Below are positions 35,126 to 43,485 of a stretch of 64,000 bases of DNA, piece by piece. How positions within the stretch are numbered: the stretch's first letter is position 1; each line of letters starts with the position of its first letter. The notes below the pieces were generated by a model, which saw nothing but the letters and a program-made list of their open reading frames with translations, searched no databases and was not told the DNA's origin. The stretch comes from Leptospira_A soteropolitanensis (GTDB lineage: Bacteria; Spirochaetota; Leptospiria; Leptospirales; Leptospiraceae), in NCBI RefSeq assembly GCF_026151335.1, contig NZ_JAMQPP010000006.1; one strand, written 5' to 3'. The position numbers and the translations under genes were made by a program.

Positions 35126-36869
35126 AAAAGAAAAATACTAACCCCACAATTCCCATGTACAAATAAGAAAGTAAGTTTCCATATAACCTATAAAATGTCA
35201 TTTCCCCTGGAATCACTTGTACTTTTTTGCGAATCACAGCGGTCGTTTCAATAGGAGTAAAATCATTATCGATATTACGGCCGAGATGATCTGTAAAAAC
35301 CGACGTTCCTGAATTTGTAGACCTAACAATCCATTTGCGAAATTCGATAGCCCTAAGCCGTCCCAAAGTATGGTGCTGATAGGACTCTACTGAGTTCCCA
35401 TACCACTTATCATTGGTAACATTGACAATGAAATCAGGATCTCCCTCAAACTTTCTCACGAATTCAGAAATGATAACTTCATAACAAATCAAAGGCAAAA
35501 AACTTCCAATTTGTTTTTCTTCCACTTTGTCTTTGGAATAATACTCCCTAACCCCAGCAGGACCCATCGTCACTGTATCTTCAAAGTGCAGATCCTTTGT
35601 TTGCGTAGAAGCTGTCTTTCTTGGTTCATAATAGGGAATTAAATTAAGATTAGTTCCCGGTGCAAATTGCCCCGTTTGTCCAGACAGTGCATACATCCAT
35701 TCAAAAGGCATGTATTCGCCAAAGATTAGTAAAAAAACTTTTTGATAACTATTCCGTCTTTCTCCATTCGGATTCATAATCACCGAAGAATTATACATAC
35801 GAACATCTCGTCTGGAAATACGGCCATTAGATTCTGTCTTTGCTAAATCGGCATCCAACTCATTATAAAAAACGTTAGTCCCATGACGTAAACTAATGAT
35901 AGCCATTAACGATTCGAATTGGTGCCAATAAATACGACTAAACCGGGTCACTTCTGTATCGTGAGTTGTAAAAAATGGAACACCTGATTCAGGTAATACA
36001 ACTAAATCCGCAGGTGTCCCTTTCAATTCCTTCTCAGTCATTACATCGATTCGGTTCATCAAGTTGCGAATCTCTTCTGCAGGATTACGTCCGTCGCGAA
36101 ATTCCAAAGGGGCATTTGGCTGCACGATTAATACATCCCTTTCGGCAATCGGCTTCACATTCGACCATTTTTGGAATAAATAATACCCATTTCCAAAAAA
36201 CAAAATGAGAACCAAAACAAAACTAACTGCACCAAACAAAAATTGTTTTTGAAAAGCTTTGTGTTTAGAAAGAAAACTTGTAATGAAACGATAAAAAGTT
36301 TTTGGTTTTCTAAGTAAAAATAAATAATAAGAAATAAAAAAAAGAAATGCGGATAGTCCGTACGCGCTCACATACTCTGCGTTTTGTGCCAAAATTTGGT
36401 TTTCAGCGACAACGTTTCCAAAATACCAAGGGAATACTTGCGGAGTAAAAAATTCTGCAAATAATATCGAAAAAGATGCAATAATAGGAAAAAATTTTCC
36501 CACCCGTTTTGCTAAAAAGGAAAATAACAAAAGATAAACAGGAAATTTAAAATTTAGTAAAATCGCAGAACCAATAAAAATAGGCACTGCCAAATACCAA
36601 TCAAACCCTCCGAATACGGTGGTCATATGATAAATCCAATGGAAGGAAACAAAATAAAATAGAATAGAAAAACCAAACCCATGATAAATGAGTTTCTTCC
36701 ATACCCCTCGATTTCGTTTTTCCACAAGGAAAAGACCAAAAGGAGCTAACCAAACAAAAAAAGGTAAATTTAAAGGAGCAAAAGAAAGAAAGGAAAATAC
36801 AGCAGTAATCGCATAACAAAAAACGGATATGAACCCTTCCCGTGAAATTAAAAAACGTACCAGTTTCAT
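35106..36869 (-). CDS. lnt: Apolipoprotein N-acyltransferase
   Basis: Lnt adds the third acyl chain to the N-terminal Cys of lipoproteins in the inner membrane. This 587-residue protein has about six membrane helices before residue ~235 and then the periplasmic nitrilase-type domain. The catalytic triad is visible: Glu294 in VVLPESGVP, Lys377 in SYQKVFL and Cys462 in LICYEVI. Another phrase, GEYMPFEWM, is typical. A further helix lies near 560-580 (NLLSYLYMGIVGLVFFFY). It is somewhat longer than the E. coli enzyme. Leptospira often has Lnt paralogues; I cannot tell which this is. The PIN/TRAM gene ends just upstream. Confidence 0.9.
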   Translation of the reverse strand: MKLVRFLISREGFISVFCYAITAVFSFLSFAPLNLPFFVWLAPFGLFLVEKRNRGVWKKLIYHGFGFSILFYFVSFHWIYHMTTVFGGFDWYLAVPIFIGSAILLNFKFPVYLLLFSFLAKRVGKFFPIIASFSILFAEFFTPQVFPWYFGNVVAENQILAQNAEYVSAYGLSAFLFFISYYLFLLRKPKTFYRFITSFLSKHKAFQKQFLFGAVSFVLVLILFFGNGYYLFQKWSNVKPIAERDVLIVQPNAPLEFRDGRNPAEEIRNLMNRIDVMTEKELKGTPADLVVLPESGVPFFTTHDTEVTRFSRIYWHQFESLMAIISLRHGTNVFYNELDADLAKTESNGRISRRDVRMYNSSVIMNPNGERRNSYQKVFLLIFGEYMPFEWMYALSGQTGQFAPGTNLNLIPYYEPRKTASTQTKDLHFEDTVTMGPAGVREYYSKDKVEEKQIGSFLPLICYEVIISEFVRKFEGDPDFIVNVTNDKWYGNSVESYQHHTLGRLRAIEFRKWIVRSTNSGTSVFTDHLGRNIDNDFTPIETTAVIRKKVQVIPGEMTFYRLYGNLLSYLYMGIVGLVFFFYAKRNP

Positions 36870-36893
36870 ACCCGTTAGACTACAAAAAATTAA

Positions 36894-37931
36894 TTACGAT
36901 TTGTTGTAGTTATTGTTACCGTTTTGTACTTTTGTAAAAATCATTTTACCAGCAGCTGTTTGGATGATACTAGTGACTACCACTCGCACATCTTTTCCAA
37001 CTAAGTGACCGCCGTTTTCAATCACCACCATAGTCCCATCTTCTAAGTAACCAATCCCTTGGTTTTCATCCTTTCCTTCTTTAATAACGGAAATTTGGAA
37101 TTCTTCGCCAGGAAGAACTACTGGTTTTAATGCATTGGCAAGATTGTTTAAGTTAAGGACACGAACCCCTTGCAACTCAGCCACTTTATTTAAGTTAAAG
37201 TCGTTGGTAACAACAGCGCCTCCCGTATCACGAGCTAATTTGACAAGTTTTGCATCCACTTCTCTCGTATCAGAGTAATCTGTATAAGTGATCTTAACTT
37301 CAATGGATCCTTTTCTTTGGAGTTTGTTCAACATCTCAAGCCCACGGCGCCCGCGTGCTCTTTTAATAGGATCAGAAGAATCAGAAATAAGTTGGATTTC
37401 TCTTAAAACAAAGTTTGGTAAAATGAGTGGGCCATCTAAGAAGTGAGTATCAGCAATATCCAAGATACGACCATCGATCACAACTGAGGTGTCTAAAATT
37501 TTGTCTTTAATTTGCGTGTTGCCAGTTTCGAGACCAGGAATTTGGAAACTAGAACCTGGAGTCCCACTTCCACCGCCAAAAATAGCAAGTCCTGGTTTTT
37601 TTGCAAATGCCACTCCCGTTTTGATTCCTGTTAAAAACAATAGGACTGCCACAAAGATGGCAATAGATTTAAATCCGTAATCATTTAAAAGACTGACAGG
37701 GAAAGCGGCTATGGACAACCCAAGGAGGGCCCCAATGCTAGCACAAAGTACTACATCTGCTTTGATTTCAGGGAATAACTTTCTTTCACCTAACGCGAGG
37801 AATAAGGCATAAAGAAAAATGATTCCAGCAAGCGTCCCCGCCAAAACGAGGTTTTGCGATTCCGAATATAAGAAGAAAAATGATACCGAAGAGACGAGAA
37901 TCGTCCCAAGGGCTGAAAGTAAGTGTTTCAT
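36894..37931 (-). CDS. PIN/TRAM-domain membrane protein (YacL-type)
   Basis: A 345-residue protein with four membrane helices (about 1-110), a PIN nuclease-like domain (~140-260) and a TRAM RNA-binding domain (~280-340). PIN signatures are DTSVVIDGRILDIADT with the first acidic residue, and VVTNDFNLNKVAEL. TRAM-like text includes GQGIGYLEDGTMVVIENG and VRVVVTSIIQTAAGKM. This layout matches Bacillus YacL-like proteins, with an unknown RNA target. It is 39 nt downstream of carD, so the pair is likely co-transcribed, a common pairing in many bacteria. Confidence 0.9.
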   Translation of the reverse strand: MKHLLSALGTILVSSVSFFFLYSESQNLVLAGTLAGIIFLYALFLALGERKLFPEIKADVVLCASIGALLGLSIAAFPVSLLNDYGFKSIAIFVAVLLFLTGIKTGVAFAKKPGLAIFGGGSGTPGSSFQIPGLETGNTQIKDKILDTSVVIDGRILDIADTHFLDGPLILPNFVLREIQLISDSSDPIKRARGRRGLEMLNKLQRKGSIEVKITYTDYSDTREVDAKLVKLARDTGGAVVTNDFNLNKVAELQGVRVLNLNNLANALKPVVLPGEEFQISVIKEGKDENQGIGYLEDGTMVVIENGGHLVGKDVRVVVTSIIQTAAGKMIFTKVQNGNNNYNKS

Positions 37932-37970
37932 AACTCAATCCTTGTAAAAGAGTTGAGCAAAAACGGAAGT

Positions 37971-38552
37971 CTATTCTAAATCTAGATCATCATCCAATTC
38001 TTTTGGAGGTGGTGGTGGAGCCATACCTTGCACTGAAGCTGCCAGCACATCGGAAACTATGTTTCCTGCTTCTTCTTGGGGTACACCCTTACTCAATGCA
38101 ATTTCCATCTTTACTAAATTATAGGCGCTCTCATAGAGCTTTCTTTCCATAATGGAAAGTTCTTTGCCATAGGCACGTCTGTAAAGATTACGGCAAACAT
38201 CAGCCACTTCGAAAATGGAACCAGATTTGATCTTGTTCATATTGTTCTGGTAACGGACCTTCCAGTCCTCTTCCGTGTCGACCTCATCCTTTTTTAGGAG
38301 AGTGAGAACTTTTTTGATCTCTTTTTTATCAATGATCGACCGGATACCCACATCCATTGCCCGATCCACAGGGATAGAGACCTTCATTTTGGAACCTTGA
38401 ATTTCCAAACTGTAACAGTCCTTTTTCTTCCCCAGAATCAGCTTTTTCGCAACTTCTGTGACTTCACCTACTCCATGAATAGGGTATACAACGTAGTCCC
38501 CCACCTTGAATTTAGGCTCTTTAGTTTTTTCGTTTAGTTTTTTTGTAGCCAA
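37971..38552 (-). CDS. carD: CarD-family RNA polymerase-binding transcription factor
   Basis: A 193-residue protein. The N-terminal Tudor-like domain (FKVGDYVVYPIHGVGEVTEV, residues ~15-34) binds the RNA polymerase beta subunit. The helical C-terminal domain (~80-165) includes the conserved Trp-lysine region VRYQNNMNKIKSGSIFEVADV and is the DNA-contact part. A Pro/acidic tail (PPPPPKELDDDLDLE) ends the protein. CarD stabilises open promoter complexes. It precedes the PIN/TRAM gene and is followed upstream on the same strand by the SPOR gene. The carD promoter has near-consensus hexamers. Confidence 0.93.
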   Translation of the reverse strand: MATKKLNEKTKEPKFKVGDYVVYPIHGVGEVTEVAKKLILGKKKDCYSLEIQGSKMKVSIPVDRAMDVGIRSIIDKKEIKKVLTLLKKDEVDTEEDWKVRYQNNMNKIKSGSIFEVADVCRNLYRRAYGKELSIMERKLYESAYNLVKMEIALSKGVPQEEAGNIVSDVLAASVQGMAPPPPPKELDDDLDLE

Positions 38553-38589
38553 GTAAGTATAATAACTTCCGTAAATACTCTTGTCCTTT

Positions 38590-38617
38590 AGTATACCTGA
38601 AAATTGACGAATGTCAA
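38590..38617 (-). promoter_or_regulatory. Near-consensus sigma-70 promoter of carD with dyad TTGACATTCGTCAA
   Basis: On the minus strand TTGACA (38617-38612) is separated by 16 nt from TATACT (38595-38590), which lies 37 nt before the carD ATG. The -35 lies in a 14-nt dyad TTGACATTCGTCAA (38604-38617), which shares its core with the palindrome upstream of usp. This is the clearest promoter in the window. Confidence 0.7.
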
Positions 38618-38636
38618 GGAAGTTGGGAAAAATAGT

Positions 38637-39248
38637 TCAGAATCGAATGGTTTTTACTTGGGCGTCGGTCAATGTGGGCAGTTTCGACTTCACTGCTTCT
38701 AAAGTTTCTTTCGCATCATCCAATCGATAGAAATACCCTGCAAAAAGTTTCCCCGTAGAGGTACGGAAAATCCTTCCACGCAAAGAGGGGTTGGCATCAA
38801 TCAATTGTTTTCCGACAGCTACCGCTTCTTCCGGTGTAAAATCCCCAATTTGAACCATATAGTTGATTTGGTCATTTTTGGGAGGGAATTTCAAAGTGGC
38901 TGGAAACGGAGACCCAGAAGGAGAATCAGTTCCTTGTGAACCTGTTTCTTCCTGGTTTCCTCCCTCTTCTTTGGATTCAGACAATTTGGGCGCTGGCAAT
39001 TTATGAGTGCCTACATTCGAAAATGATGTTTCCGAGTTTTCTTTAAATTTTGTTTCTTTTTGTCCGAGTTGGATTCCTACCACCATCCCTGAAGTAAAAA
39101 GTAAGATCCCACCAATCAGAAGGATAAATGCTGATTTTGGCTTTTGAGTATTTCCTAAATAGGAATGTGTTTGGGGAGAATAGGAGGGAACCTCGCCTTC
39201 AAAGGGCCGGCCGGACCTAAGCTTTCTGGAATAATCTATATTTTGCAT
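38637..39248 (-). CDS. SPOR-domain membrane protein
   Basis: A 203-residue single-pass membrane protein. After a cytoplasmic N-terminal ~36 residues there is a helix at ~37-57 (SAFILLIGGILLFTSGMVVGI), then a Ser/Gly/Glu-rich linker (~60-120). A C-terminal SPOR-like domain (NYMVQIGDFTPEEAVAVGKQ, and LFAGYFYRLDDAKETLEAVKS) follows. SPOR domains bind denuded peptidoglycan glycan strands, often at division sites. It is upstream of carD on the same strand, with the carD promoter lying in the gap. Confidence 0.87.
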   Translation of the reverse strand: MQNIDYSRKLRSGRPFEGEVPSYSPQTHSYLGNTQKPKSAFILLIGGILLFTSGMVVGIQLGQKETKFKENSETSFSNVGTHKLPAPKLSESKEEGGNQEETGSQGTDSPSGSPFPATLKFPPKNDQINYMVQIGDFTPEEAVAVGKQLIDANPSLRGRIFRTSTGKLFAGYFYRLDDAKETLEAVKSKLPTLTDAQVKTIRF

Positions 39249-39393
39249 GGGCGTTCCGGTATCTCTATTACTCTAATTGTCGGATAACAAATCAAAAAAA
39301 TAGAATGGTTTTTTATAAAATACAAATGAAGAACGAATGGATGGTTCGTAGTTGAAAGCACTAACTGTCTTTCTAAAGTGATATTATAGAATC
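39249..39393. other. 145-nt divergent intergenic region
   Basis: It separates the SPOR gene and the methyltransferase gene. It is AT-rich with A- and T-runs (around 39300-39320). No clear promoter hexamers, hairpins or small ORF are seen. Confidence 0.4.
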
Positions 39394-40020
39394 ATGAATT
39401 GCCCCCTTTGCGAATCTAAATCAAATCTGTTTTTTACAAATCGGTTTCGCTCCTACCTTAGGTGCAAAAATTGCCTTTCTGTTTTTATGGATTCAAAATT
39501 TTGGCCAAACGCTCAGGAAGAAAAAAAAAGGTATCTAGAACACAATAACGATGTAGAAGACACTCGTTACCAAAATTTTTTAAAGCCAATTGTGGATCAG
39601 GTTATAACAAACCAAAAAGTTACAGACAAAGGTCTAGATTATGGTGCAGGTCCGGGCCCAGTGGTCCAATACCTATTAGAACAAGCTGGATTCAAAATAA
39701 AACTTTTCGATCCTTTTTTCCATAATCACGTAGACAATTTATATCAAACTTATGATTATATTATTCTTACAGAAGTAGTCGAACACTTTCATAACCCAAA
39801 ATTTGAGTTTGAAAAATTGATAAAATTACTAAACGAAAGCGGAAATCTATATATACTTACTCATCCGTACGATGACTCGATCAATTTCGAAAAATGGTAT
39901 TATAAAAATGACCAAACACATACTTTTTTTTATACCAAAGATTCATTCGAATGGATTCGAAATCACTTTGGTTTTAATCACTTAGAGATTGGAGGTCGAA
40001 TCATTCGATTTATAAAATAG
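39394..40020 (+). CDS. Class I SAM-dependent methyltransferase with N-terminal zinc ribbon
   Basis: A 208-residue protein. The N-terminal CPLC and CKNC pairs (residues 3-6 and 24-27) suggest a zinc ribbon. The methyltransferase core has GLDYGAGPGPVVQYLLEQAG (motif I, ~86-105) and an acidic motif II (FDPFFH). YDYIILTEVVEHFHNP follows with motif IV-like text, then LYILTHPYDDS. It looks like the family of short class I methyltransferases seen in cell-surface or small-molecule modification. The substrate is unknown. It stands alone on the plus strand between two minus-strand runs, and its A/T-rich codons are not clearly different from the next gene. Confidence 0.82.
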   Translation: MNCPLCESKSNLFFTNRFRSYLRCKNCLSVFMDSKFWPNAQEEKKRYLEHNNDVEDTRYQNFLKPIVDQVITNQKVTDKGLDYGAGPGPVVQYLLEQAGFKIKLFDPFFHNHVDNLYQTYDYIILTEVVEHFHNPKFEFEKLIKLLNESGNLYILTHPYDDSINFEKWYYKNDQTHTFFYTKDSFEWIRNHFGFNHLEIGGRIIRFIK

Positions 40021-40079
40021 GATGTATAATACCAAAGGACTCTTCTCAAGTTTAAAATTAATACCTATTGAAAGTTTTT

Positions 40080-42032
40080 TTAAGTTTTTTCTTTTAATTC
40101 GACTAATTTTGCGTTATTAGGTTCTAGTGCTTCGATTTGTTTGAGTATGTATACAAAGCGGTCCCTATCTCCGCTAAGCCGACAAACGTCCGCTAAATGA
40201 ATCAAGTTTCCGATATTTGAGGGCTGTCGCAACCTGACCCTTTCGCTCAACTCTTGCGATTCCTCCAAAAAAGATTTTGATTTGTGAATTGAATACAATC
40301 GTTTGTATAAAACCGAGGTATGAAACATCCATCTTGTATCGGATGGAAAATTTTCCAACGCCAAACTTGCATATTCCATTGCTTTTAACAAAACGCCTTC
40401 TTTTTCATATAATCTAGTGATATATTTTAATTCCTTAATCGATATTTCTAAGGCGGAATTATATGACAAAAGTACATCCAAAGCTTTACTATATTGTTTT
40501 AGTTTGATTAGTTTTTTAGCTTCATCCCAGTAAACTCCTGGTTTAGAAAAAGGACCAAGCTTATATTCCAATGAAATCAAACTTAAATCATCTGAAAACT
40601 TCCCTTTTGTTTTCAATACGGAGATCACGTTATTCAAATCTCCACCTGATTCTTCAAGGCAATTTAAAATTAGATTTTGATCCTCATTGATTTCACGATA
40701 CCTTCCTGATTCAGATATGACTAAATCATCCTTTCCGTCTGAACCACAAATAATTTTATCCCCTTTCTGCATCTGAAAAACAGAAATGAATCGATTGGTT
40801 GGAACTTCCATCACCCCCAATTTATAATAATGAATTTCATCTTCAATAAACCTTGCTTTCCCATCTCGATATAAAATAACCCATGGATGTTCCAAATTTA
40901 TAAAATATAAAGTTCCCGTTGATTCTTCAAGTAGTCCGAGAACCGCCGAGACCAACATGGCTCCATCAAAAGTTTCAAATATTTTCTGAAGATCCAAATA
41001 ACAATCGTGTAACCATCTTTCGGGAGACCTATTCGAAGAAGATGGATCCATTTTCGAACGAATAACTATAGAATTATAAACAGCCCCAAGGACAATGGCA
41101 CCACCTGCACCTTGGATCGACTTACCCATTGCATCTCCATTAATAAAGGCTTTGTATCGTTTTCCTTGTAAGATCAAATTATAAACAGATACATAATCAC
41201 CACCTAACTGATATTCCTTATTTCTAAATTTGAATTTTTTATATTGATTCACAATCGTTTCTATATGCAAAGCATTGCCGTCAGTTTCATGACCTAACAA
41301 TGGCTCCAAAAGCAACGACGTTAGAAAATAATCTCCATCCTGCTGTGACTTTAAGGATTGAATTTCATCTACAGTTTTAGTAACTTCTTCATTTTTATTA
41401 ATAATTCTTTTGTGGTTTAAAAAAGAATGGAACCGATATCTTTCCATAATTAAACCACTGAAAATACCGAGAACGTAACTAATCGCAAGGTTTTGCATTG
41501 AATAGTTTGCAGAAGCTGTGTCTAAATCCGGCTTATAAACAATGACAGAAATAAAAAAAATCAAAATCGATATAGGATAATAGATGAATAATGTTTTTCT
41601 TGGGAGTGGCAAAAAGGGAAGGATCATCACGAGCATCTGGTATCCAGAAACATAAGCTGCATCATCTGCGATCCGACCCGTATAATACGCAGCCGTAAAC
41701 AATAGATATGCGTATGTTAAATACGCCCAGGTAAGTCCTTCCCAAGAGGAAAATTTATTTTTAAAATGATTATATATGATAAAAACTATATAGGAAAAAC
41801 AAAAGAGACTATATCCAATACGGAAATAGAAAAGTTCAGGGAATTCGGGATGAAGTTTGGCATCAGTATCAAATGCAAAACCTAACATTCCAAATACGCC
41901 AATGATACTTCCGGGGATTTGAATGATTCGTGTGTGTCTGTCTAATTCCTTAATATAATCGTCGTTATAGATTTTCCGCTCAGGAATTAGATCTAAAAAG
42001 AGAGATAAAATCGCCTTAAGATACTGATACAC
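40080..42032 (-). CDS. Membrane SpoIIE-type PP2C phosphatase with TPR tail
   Basis: The 650-residue protein starts with GTG at 42032 (stops in frame upstream rule out a longer form), preceded by GAAGAA. Residues ~35-210 contain six membrane helices. A linker with LKSQQDGDYFLTSLLLEPLL at about 228-247 follows, then the phosphatase domain with YQLGGDYV, INGDAMGKSIQGA, CGSDGKDDL and FSDDLSLISL. TPR-like helices end the protein (~510-650). The linker and phosphatase parts resemble those of the 1904-residue protein in this window, so they are paralogues. The canonical GDxxGHG is NGDAMGKS here. A sensor role through the membrane part is inference; a terminator lies just upstream. Confidence 0.88.
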   Translation of the reverse strand: MYQYLKAILSLFLDLIPERKIYNDDYIKELDRHTRIIQIPGSIIGVFGMLGFAFDTDAKLHPEFPELFYFRIGYSLFCFSYIVFIIYNHFKNKFSSWEGLTWAYLTYAYLLFTAAYYTGRIADDAAYVSGYQMLVMILPFLPLPRKTLFIYYPISILIFFISVIVYKPDLDTASANYSMQNLAISYVLGIFSGLIMERYRFHSFLNHKRIINKNEEVTKTVDEIQSLKSQQDGDYFLTSLLLEPLLGHETDGNALHIETIVNQYKKFKFRNKEYQLGGDYVSVYNLILQGKRYKAFINGDAMGKSIQGAGGAIVLGAVYNSIVIRSKMDPSSSNRSPERWLHDCYLDLQKIFETFDGAMLVSAVLGLLEESTGTLYFINLEHPWVILYRDGKARFIEDEIHYYKLGVMEVPTNRFISVFQMQKGDKIICGSDGKDDLVISESGRYREINEDQNLILNCLEESGGDLNNVISVLKTKGKFSDDLSLISLEYKLGPFSKPGVYWDEAKKLIKLKQYSKALDVLLSYNSALEISIKELKYITRLYEKEGVLLKAMEYASLALENFPSDTRWMFHTSVLYKRLYSIHKSKSFLEESQELSERVRLRQPSNIGNLIHLADVCRLSGDRDRFVYILKQIEALEPNNAKLVELKEKT

Positions 42033-42047
42033 GATTCTTCATTAGAC

Positions 42048-42072
42048 GAAAAAGCCCGCACGAGGGCGGGCT
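42048..42072 (-). terminator. Rho-independent terminator of the cytochrome oxidase operon
   Basis: On the minus strand AGCCCGC pairs with GCGGGCT (arms 42066-42072 and 42053-42059), followed by a T-run to 42048. It is 30 nt after the ctaF stop and 16 nt before the GTG of the SpoIIE gene, so that gene needs either readthrough or a promoter inside the hairpin region. Confidence 0.85.
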
Positions 42073-42101
42073 TCTTTGAAATAGTTTTGTAAATTTTTTT
42101 T

Positions 42102-42698
42102 CTAGAAGAAAGGTTTTGCTGGGAACTCTGTTGACGGAGCAATTCGTGAAATGATGTCTCCGAAAGAGAAAGCAAATAGCAATGCCAAAAAGGCAAAAGC
42201 CGAAAGGAAGATAACACGGTTCAACATATTATCATACTTTAAATGCATGAAGTAAGCCAAAACGAAAAAAGCTTTACAAGTTGCTACAGCCATTGCAACA
42301 ATCATGTTCCACTTTCCTAAATCGTATTGTGCTACCCAAACTGTAACAAAGGTTCCAAAGAATAGAGCCAAAAGAACAAATACATATGTTTTAATGGAGA
42401 TTACATGGTGATCATGTTCTTCTTCCTCTTCTCCATCTTCTACCCACATGGAAGCAGAAGCATGGTCTTCTTTGTGATCTTCATCACCCAATACAAATTT
42501 TAACAATTTGTTATCTTTGTTTTCTTCAGTAAATTTTGCAAATCGATCAGTTTGGAAGAACTGACCAAACCAGTTTACGATAAATCCTAAAATGGTAGCG
42601 GTTGCAATCCCTGGAGCAAAGATTCCAAATCCAAGAATTGGAGTGAAAACCGCCACAAGCGCAATGAAGTAAAGTCCGTAATTGATTACGTATTCCAT
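42102..42698 (-). CDS. ctaF: Cytochrome c oxidase subunit IV-family protein
   Basis: A 198-residue membrane protein. Helices lie near the N-terminus (~1-45) and in the C-terminal half: TYVFVLLALFFGTFVTVWVA, MIVAMAVATCKAFFVLAYFM and IFLSAFAFLALLFAFSFGD. The conserved H-x-K-Y-D region (FMHLKYDNMLN) is typical of subunit IV (CoxF/CyoD-like). A histidine/acidic loop (EDHKEDHA..., EEEHDHH) separates the parts. It is last in the oxidase operon, 13 nt after ctaE, and a terminator follows. Confidence 0.88.
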   Translation of the reverse strand: MEYVINYGLYFIALVAVFTPILGFGIFAPGIATATILGFIVNWFGQFFQTDRFAKFTEENKDNKLLKFVLGDEDHKEDHASASMWVEDGEEEEEHDHHVISIKTYVFVLLALFFGTFVTVWVAQYDLGKWNMIVAMAVATCKAFFVLAYFMHLKYDNMLNRVIFLSAFAFLALLFAFSFGDIISRIAPSTEFPAKPFF

Positions 42699-42711
42699 TC
42701 TATAATACCTT

Positions 42712-43485
42712 TTATCCTACCAAATAAAGAAGTGGGAAGAGGTAAATCCATACCAAGTCCACAACGTGCCAGAAAAGACCCACACCTTCCACAGGAGTGT
42801 AGTATTCAGGACCAACCTTTCTTCTTAAAGTTTTGATGAAAACCCAGAAGATTAGGAAAGCACCAGCTACCACGTGAACCCCGTGAAGACCAGTCATTAC
42901 AAAGTAAAATCCATAGAACATTTCCCATTTTGGTTGAGAGATCACTGCTTTCAAACGTGTGACTTCTTCTGCACTCACATGGTTTTTTTCAAGTTCAGCA
43001 GGGTTTTTAAGAAGAGCGGAAATTTTAGATTCACACTCAGCTCTTTTTCCACCAGCAGCACAAGAAGGATCCACAAGGGAAAATTTTCCAGGTACGGTTC
43101 CTACATGAAACTTGTGACTGTATTCAAAGTATTTAATTACCATGAAGGCACCAGCACAAGCAATCGTAAGAGCTAACATGATGGCAGCAATTTTATGCAA
43201 ACCACGTTGCACGTAATTAATTGCCGCAGCCATAGTGAAGGAACTGACAAGAAGGACCACTGTGTTTACAGCTCCCATTTTCCAATCCAATGTTTCCGAA
43301 CCGTTTTTGAAAACAGTTGGGTAAAGAGAATGATAGATGAGGTAACCTACGAAGAGGCCACCAAACATCAGGATCTCAGTGCAAAGGAATAACCAAATTC
43401 CTTGTTTGGAAGAGGCATATTGATGATCTGCACTCTTAAAATGGTGTTGGTGATGAAATTCACTTGAAGAACTAACGGAAGTCAT
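42712..43485 (-). CDS. ctaE: Cytochrome c oxidase subunit III
   Basis: A 257-residue inner-membrane protein with about six or seven helices and an inserted soluble loop (~125-175, containing CAAGGKRAECES). Conserved text includes EILMFGGLFVGYLIY, FYFVMTGLHGVHVVAGA, and the end GVGLFWHVVDLVWIYLFPLLYL (read in pieces). Subunit III stabilises the oxidase and lines a route of proton supply. It overlaps the ctaD stop by 14 nt and precedes ctaF. Confidence 0.95.
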   Translation of the reverse strand: MTSVSSSSEFHHQHHFKSADHQYASSKQGIWLFLCTEILMFGGLFVGYLIYHSLYPTVFKNGSETLDWKMGAVNTVVLLVSSFTMAAAINYVQRGLHKIAAIMLALTIACAGAFMVIKYFEYSHKFHVGTVPGKFSLVDPSCAAGGKRAECESKISALLKNPAELEKNHVSAEEVTRLKAVISQPKWEMFYGFYFVMTGLHGVHVVAGAFLIFWVFIKTLRRKVGPEYYTPVEGVGLFWHVVDLVWIYLFPLLYLVG

